From Chlorops oryzae (Eukaryota > Arthropoda > Insecta > Diptera > Chloropidae), in NCBI GenBank assembly GCA_020466095.1, contig CM035807.1, positions 108,268,906 through 108,332,905 on the forward strand: 64,000 nucleotides of DNA, given 5' to 3'. Under the pieces are notes generated by a model. It was given only the letters and a program-made list of their open reading frames with translations. It searched no databases and was not told the DNA's origin. Of the stretch, positions 1 through 11,200 are shown piece by piece. A program made the position numbers and the translations under genes. Within the stretch, counting starts at the first letter, position 1, and each line of letters begins with the position of its first letter.

Positions 1-354
1 TTGCAAAAAAATATTTAAAAAAAAATAATTTAAAAAAAAAACCCTCATTGAAAGACAAAATGACTGCCCCACCCGCCTTGAAAAGGGACCGGTTGTTTTT
101 CAATGACAGCCCCATGTTAAAAAAAAGTGAGTTGAATGTATGGAAAGGCGACCGGTGCTGACCTCTTTAAGACCGATCAGCAGGTCGACCCAGGACCGGT
201 CCCATTTACTACAGGGTTCTAATTAATAGGGGATCTTTCGCTAGAATCTTTGAATGTCTTCAATTCCGAGAGAAATTTTTTCCCATGCACATCAGTGCAT
301 ATTGAAATTCGTTCCGCATTTATACGAATCGTTTCTTTTTACAGTGTATTTAAG

Positions 355-362
355 TATAAAAG
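355..362 (+). promoter_or_regulatory. TATA box of the first secreted-protein gene
   Basis: TATAAAAG lies 107 bases before the proposed ATG at 462. A start site about 30 bases downstream would leave a 5' UTR of roughly 75 bases. The neighbouring paralogue on the other strand also has a TATA box at a similar distance, which supports both calls. Confidence 0.6.
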
Positions 363-461
363 CTAAATGGACGAATTCAATTTTAGTATTTTCAAAACAA
401 AAACCTTTACTAAAAGATCGTGCTAAAAAGTTTGCTATCACAAAAAAAATACAAAAAAAAA

Positions 462-1329
462 ATGTCACAATCGAGATCAATTATCCCCTGTCTATGGATG
501 CTCATTTTGCTAAATGTAATCACCGTAATTGGGAATAAATTTTCCGTAATTTATTTAAAATAAAATATAAAAAAAATTAAATTTCTTGCAGTTCACATTA
601 TCGAAACCGATTCAAAACGACGACGAAGGATATTTCATCGAAAGTCGATTGAATAATTATCGAAAACGTTTTGAAATGTTAGCGAAAACTATCGACGATA
701 AATACACCAAAGACTTGAAGGAAGTTATTGAAAAATTCGATGAAGCATTCAGATCGCATGATTTCGCCAAGGAAGAATTCGTAATTGAACATTTTTTGGA
801 TAAGTTGAATCCCGAATTTTCGACATATTTGCAAGATCAATTGGATTTACAGCATATCGATCAGGAGATTAGCATGGAAAAATGGTTCCTCGATCAGTTG
901 ATACCCCTCGTCGAAAATGCTGATCTAGCCGATGATCTAAAAGCCGCTCTGAAATGGTTCGAAAAGGCAAAGTTAGCTGCTGATATCGATACGAAATTTG
1001 AATATTTTTCAAATGCTGATAGCGAAATTTCACAGCGTCTTGAAGACTTTCTTCATGCTGATCCTGTTCCAACGTCCATACTTAGTGTACAGCTGCAATA
1101 CTTTCGAGAGTTTCTCGTATATCTTCGGCGAGATGAAATCGATGTTGGTAATTTCGAAAAGGATATTATTTCGCTATTGAAGGAAGTGGAACAGGCTCTG
1201 GCCGATACAGCGAACGATGGAAAAAAACGAGAATTAATTGATCGATTCGATCATGTCGAAACAAAATTGGAGCGCTTTCTCGATGCAAAAGCCCATGAAT
1301 TCGAACTTTTTAAATTCGGTATGGAATAA
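462..1329 (+). CDS. Small secreted helical protein, unrecognised family (paralogue A)
   Basis: Coding exons are 462-524 and 592-1329, giving 266 residues. Exon 1 encodes a signal peptide: MSQSRS followed by a hydrophobic run including CLWMLILLNVIT. The donor is a weak GTAATT at 525 and the acceptor is TTTCTTGCAG ending at 591. The 67-base intron is phase 0, the same phase and place as in the neighbour at 2590-3408. The mature protein has no cysteine, is rich in Glu, Asp, Lys and Leu, and should be almost entirely alpha-helical. Three diverged repeats of roughly 75 residues share a pattern of Phe or Ile, then Asn or Asp, then a Phe-Leu pair, as in EYFSNADSEISQRLEDFL. AATAAA overlaps the stop codon (1325-1330). 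No function can be assigned; secretion is inferred from the signal peptide. Exon 2 is secure; exon 1 is the best local candidate, with a rival donor at 546. Confidence 0.72.
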
Positions 1330-1429
1330 AGTGGATAATTTTCATACATTTTTGATCAAGATTCGAATTTTATTTCACTAAAAAAAAATACTCGGAAAGG
1401 TGAAAAAAAACCATTTCCAACAATCATTG

Positions 1430-2070
1430 CAGCCTTAAAAGTCAAAATTTTAAAATTTTTTAAACATTTTTTGACTTTGAGAGCCATTTTGGTATGAAAA
1501 AGGTCCTATTAACACCCATATGTTTTATTTCATTCAAAATGCTGGATCAATTTCCTTTAATTTGGTACCCCATAAGTCTAATAAATATTTTGAAATAAGA
1601 TGAGAAAATTAAATATCTAAATGAACTTATTAGTTTTACAGTATCAAATCTATTAAATTCGACTTCATTGATAGCAAACGGATAGATGTTCATTTAGATA
1701 TTTAATTTTCTCATCTTATTTTCAAAAAATTTATTAAACATATGGGGTACCAAATTAAAGGAAATTGATCCAGAATTTTGAATAAAATAAAAATATGGGT
1801 GTTAATAGGACCTTTTTCATACCAAAATGGCTCTCAAAGTCAAAAAATGTTTAAAAAATTTTAAAATTTTGACTTTGAAGGCTCAAATGCTCTTGAAGCT
1901 GCAATAAAGCATAAAACTATTTTATACGCCTAGAAAGGCCTGACAATTCTCTGTCGAACTGCATTAAAATTTCTATCTTGGATTTAAACGTTGAGGCGTG
2001 AAAATGTTTTTTCTGAAACAACTGCAAATTTCTTTCTTTCCCTTATAATTCCTCAGGGGTGCATTTTGGA
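1430..2070. repeat. Large imperfect palindrome plus conserved flank
   Basis: Arms of about 195 bases, roughly 1430-1630 and 1688-1885, are inverted copies of each other around a ~60-base loop. The shared core includes CTTTGAGAGCCATTTTGG and GGTACCCCAT. The bases after the right arm (1886-2070) recur with one arm, in reverse orientation, at 34322-34735, so this is a dispersed foldback-like family. It separates the 3' ends of the two secreted-protein genes. Confidence 0.85.
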
Positions 2071-2142
2071 TACCCCCTGCCATACGGTTTTTTGTTAGTT
2101 CTGACCCCCTCTATCAGCTCCCGACCGGTTGACCATCACAAA

Positions 2143-2291
2143 TGGAACACCCTGTATATCCTTCTGGTAAGTCCTCAAAGGACTTTGGTCACAATTGTGA
2201 ACAAACGTACTGTAGACCTGAAAAGGTTTAGAATGGCCTCCTCTAGCAACCCTGTAAGGAAAATTACTTTAGCTTGGAACACCCTGTATAT
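2143..2291 (+). repeat. Pair of 17-bp direct repeats TGGAACACCCTGTATAT
   Basis: Identical 17-mers stand at 2143-2159 and 2275-2291. The surrounding sequence, about 2070-2330, has higher GC than its neighbours and looks like a decayed dispersed repeat. No coding function is visible. Confidence 0.4.
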
Positions 2292-2589
2292 GTGTCAAAA
2301 TTGTGTAGAGAATGTAACAAAGGGTTAAAGTTCTAAAACGAAAACGACTGAAACTGAAGTTCAAACTGGTTTGATGGCGTAACAAGAAACAATTCTCCGA
2401 TAGAGAATTTCGAATTAATTTAAATGAAATTATATTAATGAATAATTCCAAGGCTTCCGTCTATATTCGGACAAAAAAAAAACAAAAAAAAAAACAAATC
2501 GGAAGCCGTTAAATTCAATCAATTCAGAAACATATTTTTTGGCTCATAATTTATTTTTTATTTAAAAAAAAAAAGAAATTTTTTTCTTT

Positions 2590-3408
2590 TCAGTTCAATT
2601 CGACAAATTTCTTTTGCAAATATTTAAAAAGCTCAGGTTTTTCCGGATTTGTCACTTTAAAGAGTAACATTTGCTTTTCGTCAATTGAAAGCTTGTCATC
2701 AAGGGCTGCTTCCGCTTGGGCTTTAAGTTCTTTGATCTCGGCTTCGAATTGCAAATCGTTATCGGCTAGAAGATTCTCCAAGAACTCCGATGTTTTCTGT
2801 AATTCACGATTCACATTGGGCAAGGCGCTCTCCTTGAGGAATTTCGTAAATTCGGGTGAAAAATTCTTATCGACATTCATGAAGCCATCTATTTTCTGCT
2901 TGAGATCCGCTTCCTTCGAGAGACTGTCCAAAACGGTTAAGGTTTTCTCGATTTCATCTTTGAATTGTGGATTCGCCTCCTTTAAGGATTTATAGAATTG
3001 AATCGCATCGCGAATATTATCGTTGACCTGATATTCTTGCAATTTCATCGTAATGTATTTATTGAAATCCTCTGAGAATTGCGGCTGTATACCCTTCAGA
3101 ATTTTTTCCTTTTCATCAGCGGACTCGATTTTCAATGCTGACTCTGTGATTTCAATGAGTTTTTTTAAATCGTCCTTGTGCGAACCATCGTCCTCGTCAA
3201 GGAAACTCTTATAGCCCTTCAGCTGTTCGCGAAGATTATTATCAATTGCTTCGGCAAGATCTCGCGCAAAGGCGATCTATTTTGAAAACATTGAAACAAA
3301 AAAAAAACAATTATTTTATTTCCTTCTCATTAATATCCTTTCAATGGATGATCGCACCTGCCCGAATACTGCAAGACATAGCACTCCGAGAATTAATAGC
3401 TTCACCAT
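2590..3408 (-). CDS. Small secreted helical protein, unrecognised family (paralogue B)
   Basis: Coding exons on the minus strand are 3358-3408 and 2590-3276, giving 245 residues. Exon 1 is a complete signal peptide, MVKLLILGVLCLAVFGQ. The 81-base intron starts GTGCGA and ends AAAATAG, and is phase 0. The mature chain has no cysteine, is charged and helical, and carries three diverged repeats: around QPQFSEDFNKYI, around NFSPEFTKFLKE, and at the C-terminus around PELFKYLQKKF. The same layout in 462-1329 marks the two as paralogues placed tail to tail. AATAAA signals occur on the minus strand at about 2550-2562. The role is unknown; a TATA promoter and compact structure suit a strongly expressed, tissue-specific secreted product, which is inference. 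Confidence 0.8.
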
Positions 3409-3514
3409 TGCTTCACTTGAATTAAAATCTTTTTCAACGGAAAATAACAGCTAACGCCCACCGACTCAACTCAACCGCAAATCAACACTCAAAGCTCAAC
3501 TTGATGTGATCTCG

Positions 3515-3522
3515 TATTTATA
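3515..3522 (-). promoter_or_regulatory. TATA box of the second secreted-protein gene
   Basis: TATAAATA on the minus strand lies 107 bases before the ATG at 3408, the same spacing as for the paralogue at 462. A start near 3490 would give a 5' UTR of about 80 bases. Confidence 0.6.
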
Positions 3523-3964
3523 CTTCAATTTTAAAAAATATTTTTTTTACAAAAATAAAATAGGTGCCTAGTGTATTTCACAGATATAAGCGACTTCTCT
3601 TTTAATTTTCACGCTAAATGATTCGTCAGTTCAGACCAAAGTTATTTACGGCTTCCCGGTCTGTTTTGATTTTTTTTTTTTTTTTTTTGGTACATATGAA
3701 TATAAAGAAATTTACGTTTGTTTGCCTTGCATACAAAATCATCTTCAGTCGCTACACTCGAAAAAATTCGTGGGAAATCATGAAGTACACGGGGAAATGT
3801 GCTTTTCAGAGGGTAGTTTAGGTATTTAAATATTTCATATACCTATAGATTTTGATGATCTGGTGGTCGTTTCGACTACTTTTCGACCTATTTTTGGACA
3901 AATTGTATACTCAATGCCCTAATTTAATAGACGAAATACCTGCCTTATTATGCCCTTATACCGG

Positions 3965-4650
3965 CCAATCGAAATCTATTATATTCCTCACATTCGACAA
4001 ATCGACGTCGTACGAACATAAATTCGCCCTATTTAGGTCAGTTCAACAAAATATTCGGCCCTAAAATAGGTTTTTAAAAAAATTACCAATTTTCGGCGTA
4101 TTTTGCTATTCGGAGATTATGACATTTTACTTGCCTATATTGTAGGAAAAATTATATGAAGTAAAAAATCAAATTTGCTCCAGGTTTGGTAAGACACTTC
4201 ACGATCGATTTTCGCCGCAAAAAATTTAGGATCAAGGGATACAGAGGTCGCATTCTAAATTTCAATGATTTCAAAGAAAATTATTGGTATTTTTTTTTAT
4301 AATTTTCGGTCGAGAGAGATTCTATTCCCCACAATCGAAAAATCGACGTCGAAGGAACATAATTTCGCCCTATTTAGGTCAGTTCAACAAAATATTCGGC
4401 CCTAAAATAGGTTTTAAAAAAAAATTACCAATTTTCGACGTATTTTGCTAGTTGGAGATTCTGACTTTATACTTGCCTAAATTGTAGGAAAAATTATATG
4501 AAGAAAAAAATTAAAATTACTCCAGGTTTGGTAAGACCCTTGACGACTGCTTTTCGCCGCAAAAAATTTACGATCAAGTGATAAAGAGGTCAATGATTTC
4601 AAAGAAAATTATTGATATTTTTTTATAATTTTCGGTCGAAAAGAGAGGCT
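3965..4650. repeat. Tandem duplication of a ~341-bp unit
   Basis: Two adjacent diverged copies, roughly 3965-4312 and 4313-4650. They align on ATCGACGTCG (4001 and 4342), CGCCCTATTTAGGTCAGTTC and TTTCGCCGCAAAAAATTTA. No gene is seen from 3523 to 8206; besides this duplication the stretch holds the elements listed at 4655-4922 and 6224-8112, and A-rich unique DNA. Confidence 0.8.
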
Positions 4651-4654
4651 TTTC

Positions 4655-4922
4655 CTTGTGCTCAAATCGCACTATTCAAATTTTTTAAATATATTGATTA
4701 CAGTGTACTCTCTGCTAGTGGACACTCCTCTCAAACGGGCACTTTTTGGAAACGCTCTAGTGTTCCTGTTTCTAAAATATTTTCCTCTTAAACGGACACA
4801 TTTTTCGGTGCCTTAAGTGTCCGCTTGAGAGAGATATACTCTTAGATGGGATGCCCGCTAGCAGAGAGTACACTGTAATCAATTTATTTAAAAAATTTCA
4901 AGTAGTGCGATGTGAGCATAAG
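4655..4922. repeat. Hairpin repeat split by a MITE insertion
   Basis: The ends at 4655-4674 and 4903-4922 are inverted copies with two mismatches over 20 bases. Homology continues inward through an AT-rich arm to TTGAT and ATCAA, exactly where the inner element (4699-4877) begins and ends. With the inner element removed, a hairpin of under 100 bases remains. Confidence 0.75.
4699..4877. mobile_element. MITE with TACAGTGTACTCTCTG termini
   Basis: Perfect 20-bp terminal inverted repeats (TACAGTGTACTCTCTGCTAG) bound a 179-bp palindromic element flanked by TA-like sites. Internal motifs such as GTGTCCGCTT recur in copies at 6224-6383, 16820-16997 and 32861-32969. Short size, lack of ORF and TA ends suggest a Tc1/mariner-derived MITE. 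Confidence 0.75.
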
Positions 4923-6223
4923 TATTTTATAAAATAAATTGATTGTTTTCCATTGAATTTTTTGGTTTGACTTTCGAATTGATTCGAATTTCAAAGGTTT
5001 TCCTTCAATAATTTTTTTTAGTGTACTCTTATTTGCATATGTTCAAACCTTTTCGAACGTTTCTTGAATTATATTATTTACATGAACTATAATTTCCGAC
5101 GATCGTTTTAAAACTCGATCATTTGCTTCTTCGGATCTTCAAAATAAAAATAAAAGAAATATTCGTTGACATTTCATTAAGCATTTTTATGAATCTCTTA
5201 TGAGCGATCTTAAAGTTTAAAAAATTATAACTTATCAACATTTTTATACACCACCAGCATTTTGCTATTGAAAGCGAGTTAACCACTTAAAAGCTTATTA
5301 ATTTTATAAATAGGCAAGCAAAACAAAAACAAAAAAACAAAAAACAAAAACAAAAAACCAACAGGTTCTTATGAACCTATTTAATTCGTTCCGATTAGGG
5401 GATTTCTATGGAAGTAGCTAGATGCGGGTCCATAAAAACACGATCGCCGGTGTACATGGGAAAGTGCTATGCGAGCAAATAAATAAAATTTCGCGAGTCA
5501 GCATTGCGTGATTGGCATACTTAATGGAAATGAATGTCCAGTGAGTTCAAATGACGTCAGATAATCGAGTTCAAGTACAATGGTGTTTACAGTAGGATCC
5601 AAAAAAAATCAAAAAAATTAAATAAAAAAAATAAATAAATAGGTACAAAGAAGCATAGTCGAATGTGGTTTTTCCAAGAATTTAGAATAATAAACAATGG
5701 CTGACAATCACCTGGAGATTCACACACAGTGAGTGTCAATAAATAAAGGTAAGTTTACACGATCAGCGTAAAGCACTGAACTTAACGCCTGACAGACAAC
5801 GCCTAATCAATGCTAATTAAAATAAATTACCCGGACAAAGACGCGCAGTGTGCCACATTTCCCTTTTCTATTAGCTGTGTCGATCTAATAGGTCAACGCT
5901 TTCATCGAACGGATCGTGTACGAAGGCCTTAAGAAACTACGATATGATAGAGAAAAATATTTCTTTTTGGATAATTAAATTTGCAATCTTCTTAATTAGA
6001 TTTAATTAATATTGGAGAAAGCCTTTCAGTCGTGAATTTGAATCTATAAATGATGAAAAAATAGAGCTCAAAACACAGCTTATTTTTGTAGTTATATTTT
6101 TCCTTACAGAGATAAGGAATGAGGGAATAATAACACCTACCGTGGGATCACAATTCCGACGGGAAGATGCTCAGTTTTCTCGAGAGACTTATCACAAAAT
6201 GAAGATCACACCTTTTTTTTAAA

Positions 6224-6383
6224 TACAGTGTACTCTCACCTTGCGGACACTCCTCTTAAGCGGGCAACCCTCTTGAACGGACAATTTTTGGGAATACTCT
6301 AGTTTTTCTGCCTCTCAAATAGTTTCCTTTTAAGCGGATATATTTTTCGGTCCCGTAGGTGTCCGCTTAAGAGAGAGTACACT
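6224..6383. mobile_element. MITE (TACAGTG family), interrupted copy
   Basis: The left end TACAGTGTACTCTCA is intact. The right end reads GAGAGAGTACACT and is cut at 6383 by the element at 6384-8101; its last bases CTA resume at 8110-8112. Rejoined, the terminus matches the family consensus. Confidence 0.8.
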
Positions 6384-8101
6384 TAGGGTTGCCAACTTTC
6401 TAAGCGCAAAATAAAGTATAACGTCGGCTTAAAGTGTAAACCTGCTAAGTCCACTTTTAACCGATTCCGATTTTTCGATGTCATTCGATAGACAAGTGAT
6501 TCCAAGTAGACTTTGCATAGTGCATAGAATACGGAAATTATAGTAAGAGACTGTCATATAGTCAACTGCAAAATAAATCACCACATATTCATGGGTCTCC
6601 TTCCCTAAACATTGAAGTCTTGGAAAAAAAGTAGATTTTTTTCTTTACCCTGTAAAGTTTTGAAAAATTGTTAGTTAGAGTTTACACTTAAGTTCCGATC
6701 GTATTAAGCTTATTTAGATTAAATATAAATAAAATAAGTATTTACTAAAAAAATAAAGAATTTTTTAATTCATCTTATATTAATTAAAAATTCAAAATAA
6801 GGCAAATATAAAAAAAAAAATTATTTTAAATAACATGCTTTCATACTACCATAATTTCAATTTAATTTATCTCTCACACTGAAATACTAGTAACATGCTA
6901 GTAGTTTGTCCACTTTTGTTCCTAAATATGGTATACACTTTTTAATGCTTGCAAAACATTGTAGTTGGTCTATGATTTGTTTCACCTATTTACAATTATT
7001 ATTAATTATATATTTGAATAAATAAGTATGTACTTAAGTTGCCAAAATTGCGATTGTTGCGATTGAGCATGTCTATAACTCTCTATAATGAATTTCAATG
7101 GACCTGAAAAATGAAGTCTTCGATGAGAAAATTTCTTGTTAGGAGCAAAAAGGCAATATAATGTAGCGAAAAAAGCCTTGAGAAGGTTCGCCATAGAGAG
7201 AAATTTGTTTTTGAGGAGGTCGTTATAGAGGGTGTCGACTGTATTTATTTGGTTCAATGAGCTACATGATGTATGTTTGGCAAAAACTGCCGTATATACT
7301 AAAAAAAATAAAGTATTTTAGGATACTTTATTATTCCAAGAAAGTATAAAGCATATAGTAATATAGGGGGCACTTACAACAACAACCCAATTCCGTGGTG
7401 AACTAGTGATGCTATAATTTTGTGAGTATTCACATAATTTTGTAACTAAACATACTTGCGATGAAATTTTTAAATGTTTTCTTCCTAATGTTAAACTTTT
7501 TTAGTTTTTTATGATAGTTTATGCAATTCTGTACCCTTTTCATTCAGAAGAGATCCAAACATATATAGTTTATGCATTCTATTTATCAAAATATGTCATA
7601 AGTACTTGAGCCACTAGTTATGTATCGAGCAATTTTAGTTATGATATCACTGAATATTTCATATCAGCTGTTCTGTAGCGGAATTCAAACATTTTTATAA
7701 TCGGTCATATTCGACGCATGAGTACTCTGCTTTAACGTTCCCCAATAATATAAGCAAAATTTTATCTAATTATTTGTAATTGTATAAAAATAACATATTT
7801 TGCTGTAAAATAGAATGAGTTCTTATGAAAATCCTTTGATAAAAATTTATATATATCTGATTTTTAACAAAAATTTTAGTTCATGTTACAAGATTATAAA
7901 GTATTTGTTAGACCGGAACCGGAATTTTCAGGGGGCGTGCTACGTTTTTGATTTTTCCATAAGAATGCATGCACAGGGGGCCTACTTCAATGCAACACAC
8001 ACGTTTTTTGCCAAGTGCCATCTATAGTTCTATATGGTATAAAGTATATCAATAACAAATAAAGTAGGATCCTATATAATATAGTATGGTTGGCAACCCT
8101 A
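6384..8101. mobile_element. Non-autonomous hAT-like element, 1.7 kb
   Basis: Terminal inverted repeat TAGGGTTGCCAAC at both ends and a perfect 8-bp duplication AGTACACT (6376-6383 and 8102-8109). An 8-bp duplication with TAGGG/CAGGG-type ends is characteristic of the hAT superfamily. The interior has only ORFs under 85 codons and nothing like a transposase, so the copy cannot mobilise itself. Confidence 0.85.
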
Positions 8102-8206
8102 AGTACACTCTACATTCAAAAGTTTTCGACCTGATTGTCGATCACTTCCATCCATGTCTAAAAGTCGAATTGTAAAGGGGAAAAAAACTCTTATTTTTGT
8201 ACTCAC

Positions 8207-11200
8207 CGATTGATACAGGTTCGCTGTTGGTACATAACGCCAGTTCCACAGCTTCTTGAACAATCGCTCCATTTACTCCAATTTCCCCAACGAGGGTACG
8301 GACGTTGTTTGGACTTTGGTTTTTTGGTTGTCGTCGTCTGCGTCGTTGACGTTGACGGGGTTGTTGAACTATAGGCTATAGTAGAGGTCTCGATTGCACT
8401 TAAAACGTCATTGGTGGATGTCACCAAGGACCTGAGAGTTGTATGAGAAATATTATTGCCATCATTGATAGCAGTCGGAGAAGGCGACGACAATGTTGTA
8501 CTATAAAATGAAATGATTTCTTTCTTTGTTGAATTCGAAATGACTCGATCGTTTTCCGGGTACACTTCGTTAATACTGGGATTTTCGAATGTCTTTTTAT
8601 TTGCCTTGGGATGTCGCCACAAATTCGGTAGATCAAAGGATGTCTTAAAGGGCGATTGCGTGGCATTGTAAGTGCTTTTCTGTTGTCGTCGTTGTTTCAG
8701 CCATTCTTGATGTTTCTGGAAAATAAAATGAATTTCTCTTATTTCCATTTCATCGTGTCTTCAAGGACATAAGTTTAATTAATTTAATGGTCTCTAACAA
8801 CTAAAGAAAAATCTCTTTTGCGTAAAAAAATATAAAAAAAATTGTAATAGTTTTGTAGAAGGCTTTCAAAGATAAGCCCCAATCTGAGTTTATTTCAACA
8901 GCTCCAACCATTTATATGTCCAAAGAAAACATAAAACAATTATTTACAGAGTACATTGAGAATGTTTGTAGGAGAATCATTGGAATCTTATCTTTCTGTT
9001 GCACCTTCTATGAACCCACATGGCATTGCAAAACAAAGCGCATTACGAAACGACACAAAAAGTTTCCTCAAAAAGTCGTCTTCAAAAATGATGGAAAGAA
9101 ATTTCTAAAACCAACGAACGAACGAAGGGAGTGCCAATATTTACAAGAGCGTACACTTTTCTGACTTCCATCATACGCATTTTCCCCCCGCTCCTCATTT
9201 CAACTTATCTGTTAGAGCAAATGTTTAGTCAATGCCAATGTCAACCGAACTGAACGAACGTCATAATAAATAAAGTTCGTTCGTCTACTTCCATTTCTCG
9301 TTGGGTAACCTTTATTCTAAAAGAGATATTTAAATCACATACGCTTAAGCTCGAAAGCATTGCTCTCGCATGGCTTAGAATAAAACCAGAATTAAAACGG
9401 AAGCGGCATTCAGAATAACCTTTGCTTGCGGTTTATTTGTTTTAATTAAGAAAAAATCATTAATTTTCAAATTAAAAAAAAAAAAAACTATAAGCAGATG
9501 TTACAAAAGAGTATTAAATAATTCAATTAAATAATATATTTATACAATATTTTTTTAAATTTATATTTTTTTTTATAGGTATTATGAAAGAATTAGAAAC
9601 TTAAATTTGTGGGACCATATGGCTGTATTGGCACTGGCAGATCAACCTGGCTATGCAATAAATTGGGTCCAGATGCGTATGAATCGTAGATCAACTTCTT
9701 AGCAACTAGAGAGGGGTGCTTTTTCTCAGGGCCAGACTTTATGTAGAGGTCCAAAATAATTTCGTGGCACTTAAGCGGACCCAAAGCTACTCTTTATGGG
9801 CATCTTTACAGTCGACTCTTGTTAATTTGAAGCTCGAGGGACTCTTAAAATATAACGAGTTATCAAGTTTTTGAATTAACGAGAGTCGACTGTAGTAGAA
9901 AGCCCACCAGATAGGGAAATAGTTTGAGAAAAATTCGCTTACACCCAGAGAAAATATAGAGATGTTACTGAATTCCATCGGCAAGGTTTCTAAGCGGAAT
10001 TTGATCATAAGAAGACCAACAGAAAATATCGAAATTCAGCACCCAAATGTATGCCTATAAATATGAAGAAAATTTCCTTAAGTGATAAGTCCATTAATCC
10101 TAGTAGACATGTCTATTTAAGACCATCGAGAACAAGGACCTTGGGTGTTGTGAGAACTTTTCGAAAGCCACAATGAAGCTATCTTACTAAAAGCTAAAAA
10201 TTTTATAAATTCATGTTTTTGCCCTAATCATAAGTACTCTGCAGTAATATGGACTAACACAAGTGTAGCCTCCGGTCAGTCCTTCATGTTACCACTGATA
10301 GTCCCCTCATAATTCCGCTCCTAATGTATTCAACTGACCTTTTTAGCATAGGCCTGTCGTTGGAGAAGGACTTGTCCCCAAAACGGCTGACTGTAGGTCA
10401 GTTTCTTTGGGTCAATTGTCGTCATTTTGGTTTTGTTTTTAGGATAGTCAAATTTGTATAGGTATATATTCTAAGTTGATGAAAGTGTCATTTACAGGCT
10501 ACCCTTAACCAACCCGTTTATTACTAACCGCCGGCTAGCCAAATTCGATGGAGCGAACTGCCATAATAAACCGGTAGAATTTGGACCGGTCAAAGGACGG
10601 TCCTTCTTACGAAATTGACCGGTGCATTACTGCAGGGTATAAGTATCACCGATGTACCTTCGTCAAAGGGGCAAGTGAAGCTTTTAATTTTTCCCCAGAA
10701 ATCGAATCTTCGGGTAGTTCCGGGCCCGAAAAGTATAATAGTGCTTACAGTATAAAGTACTCCTCAGATATGTGCACCCGGATATACGCGCTCCCTGATT
10801 AAAACCATCAAAACTTGCACCATTGTTATCTTTTAATCTACTGAATTCCTACATTTGGATGTGAGATTTGCTCGCTTTGAACACTGGGTTGAGGCAGGGG
10901 GCCCCTTGGCACGGGTCACGGGCTTGACAACCCCGCCTTTCCTGAGTCGCGGTGCTAGCCGATTGCCCCAGTCAAATCATGCAGACTGGTAAATAAATGT
11001 ATGAAGCCGGACCCGGCCGCGGGTTTATTGTAGGGACCGTCACCTTTGACGAATTTTGGGCCCTACCCCGAAGTAATGCCACAGTGTTTCCAAGGTAGGA
11101 ATCCCAACTAGAAGAGAGGGGGATGTTTTTTAGTGGAATCACCACACACACCCAGCAATCACGGATGCTGTCAGTCCGAAAGGATTTTTGACCTCCTCGC

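Noticed and set aside
254..538. 94-codon plus-strand ORF before paralogue A
   Set aside because: It starts upstream of the TATA box and lacks a signal peptide; the overlapping frame from 462 gives a signal peptide that splices in phase to the main exon.
6384..8101. Possible transposase in the 1.7-kb hAT-like element
   Set aside because: The longest ORFs are under 85 codons and show no catalytic or dimerisation motif.
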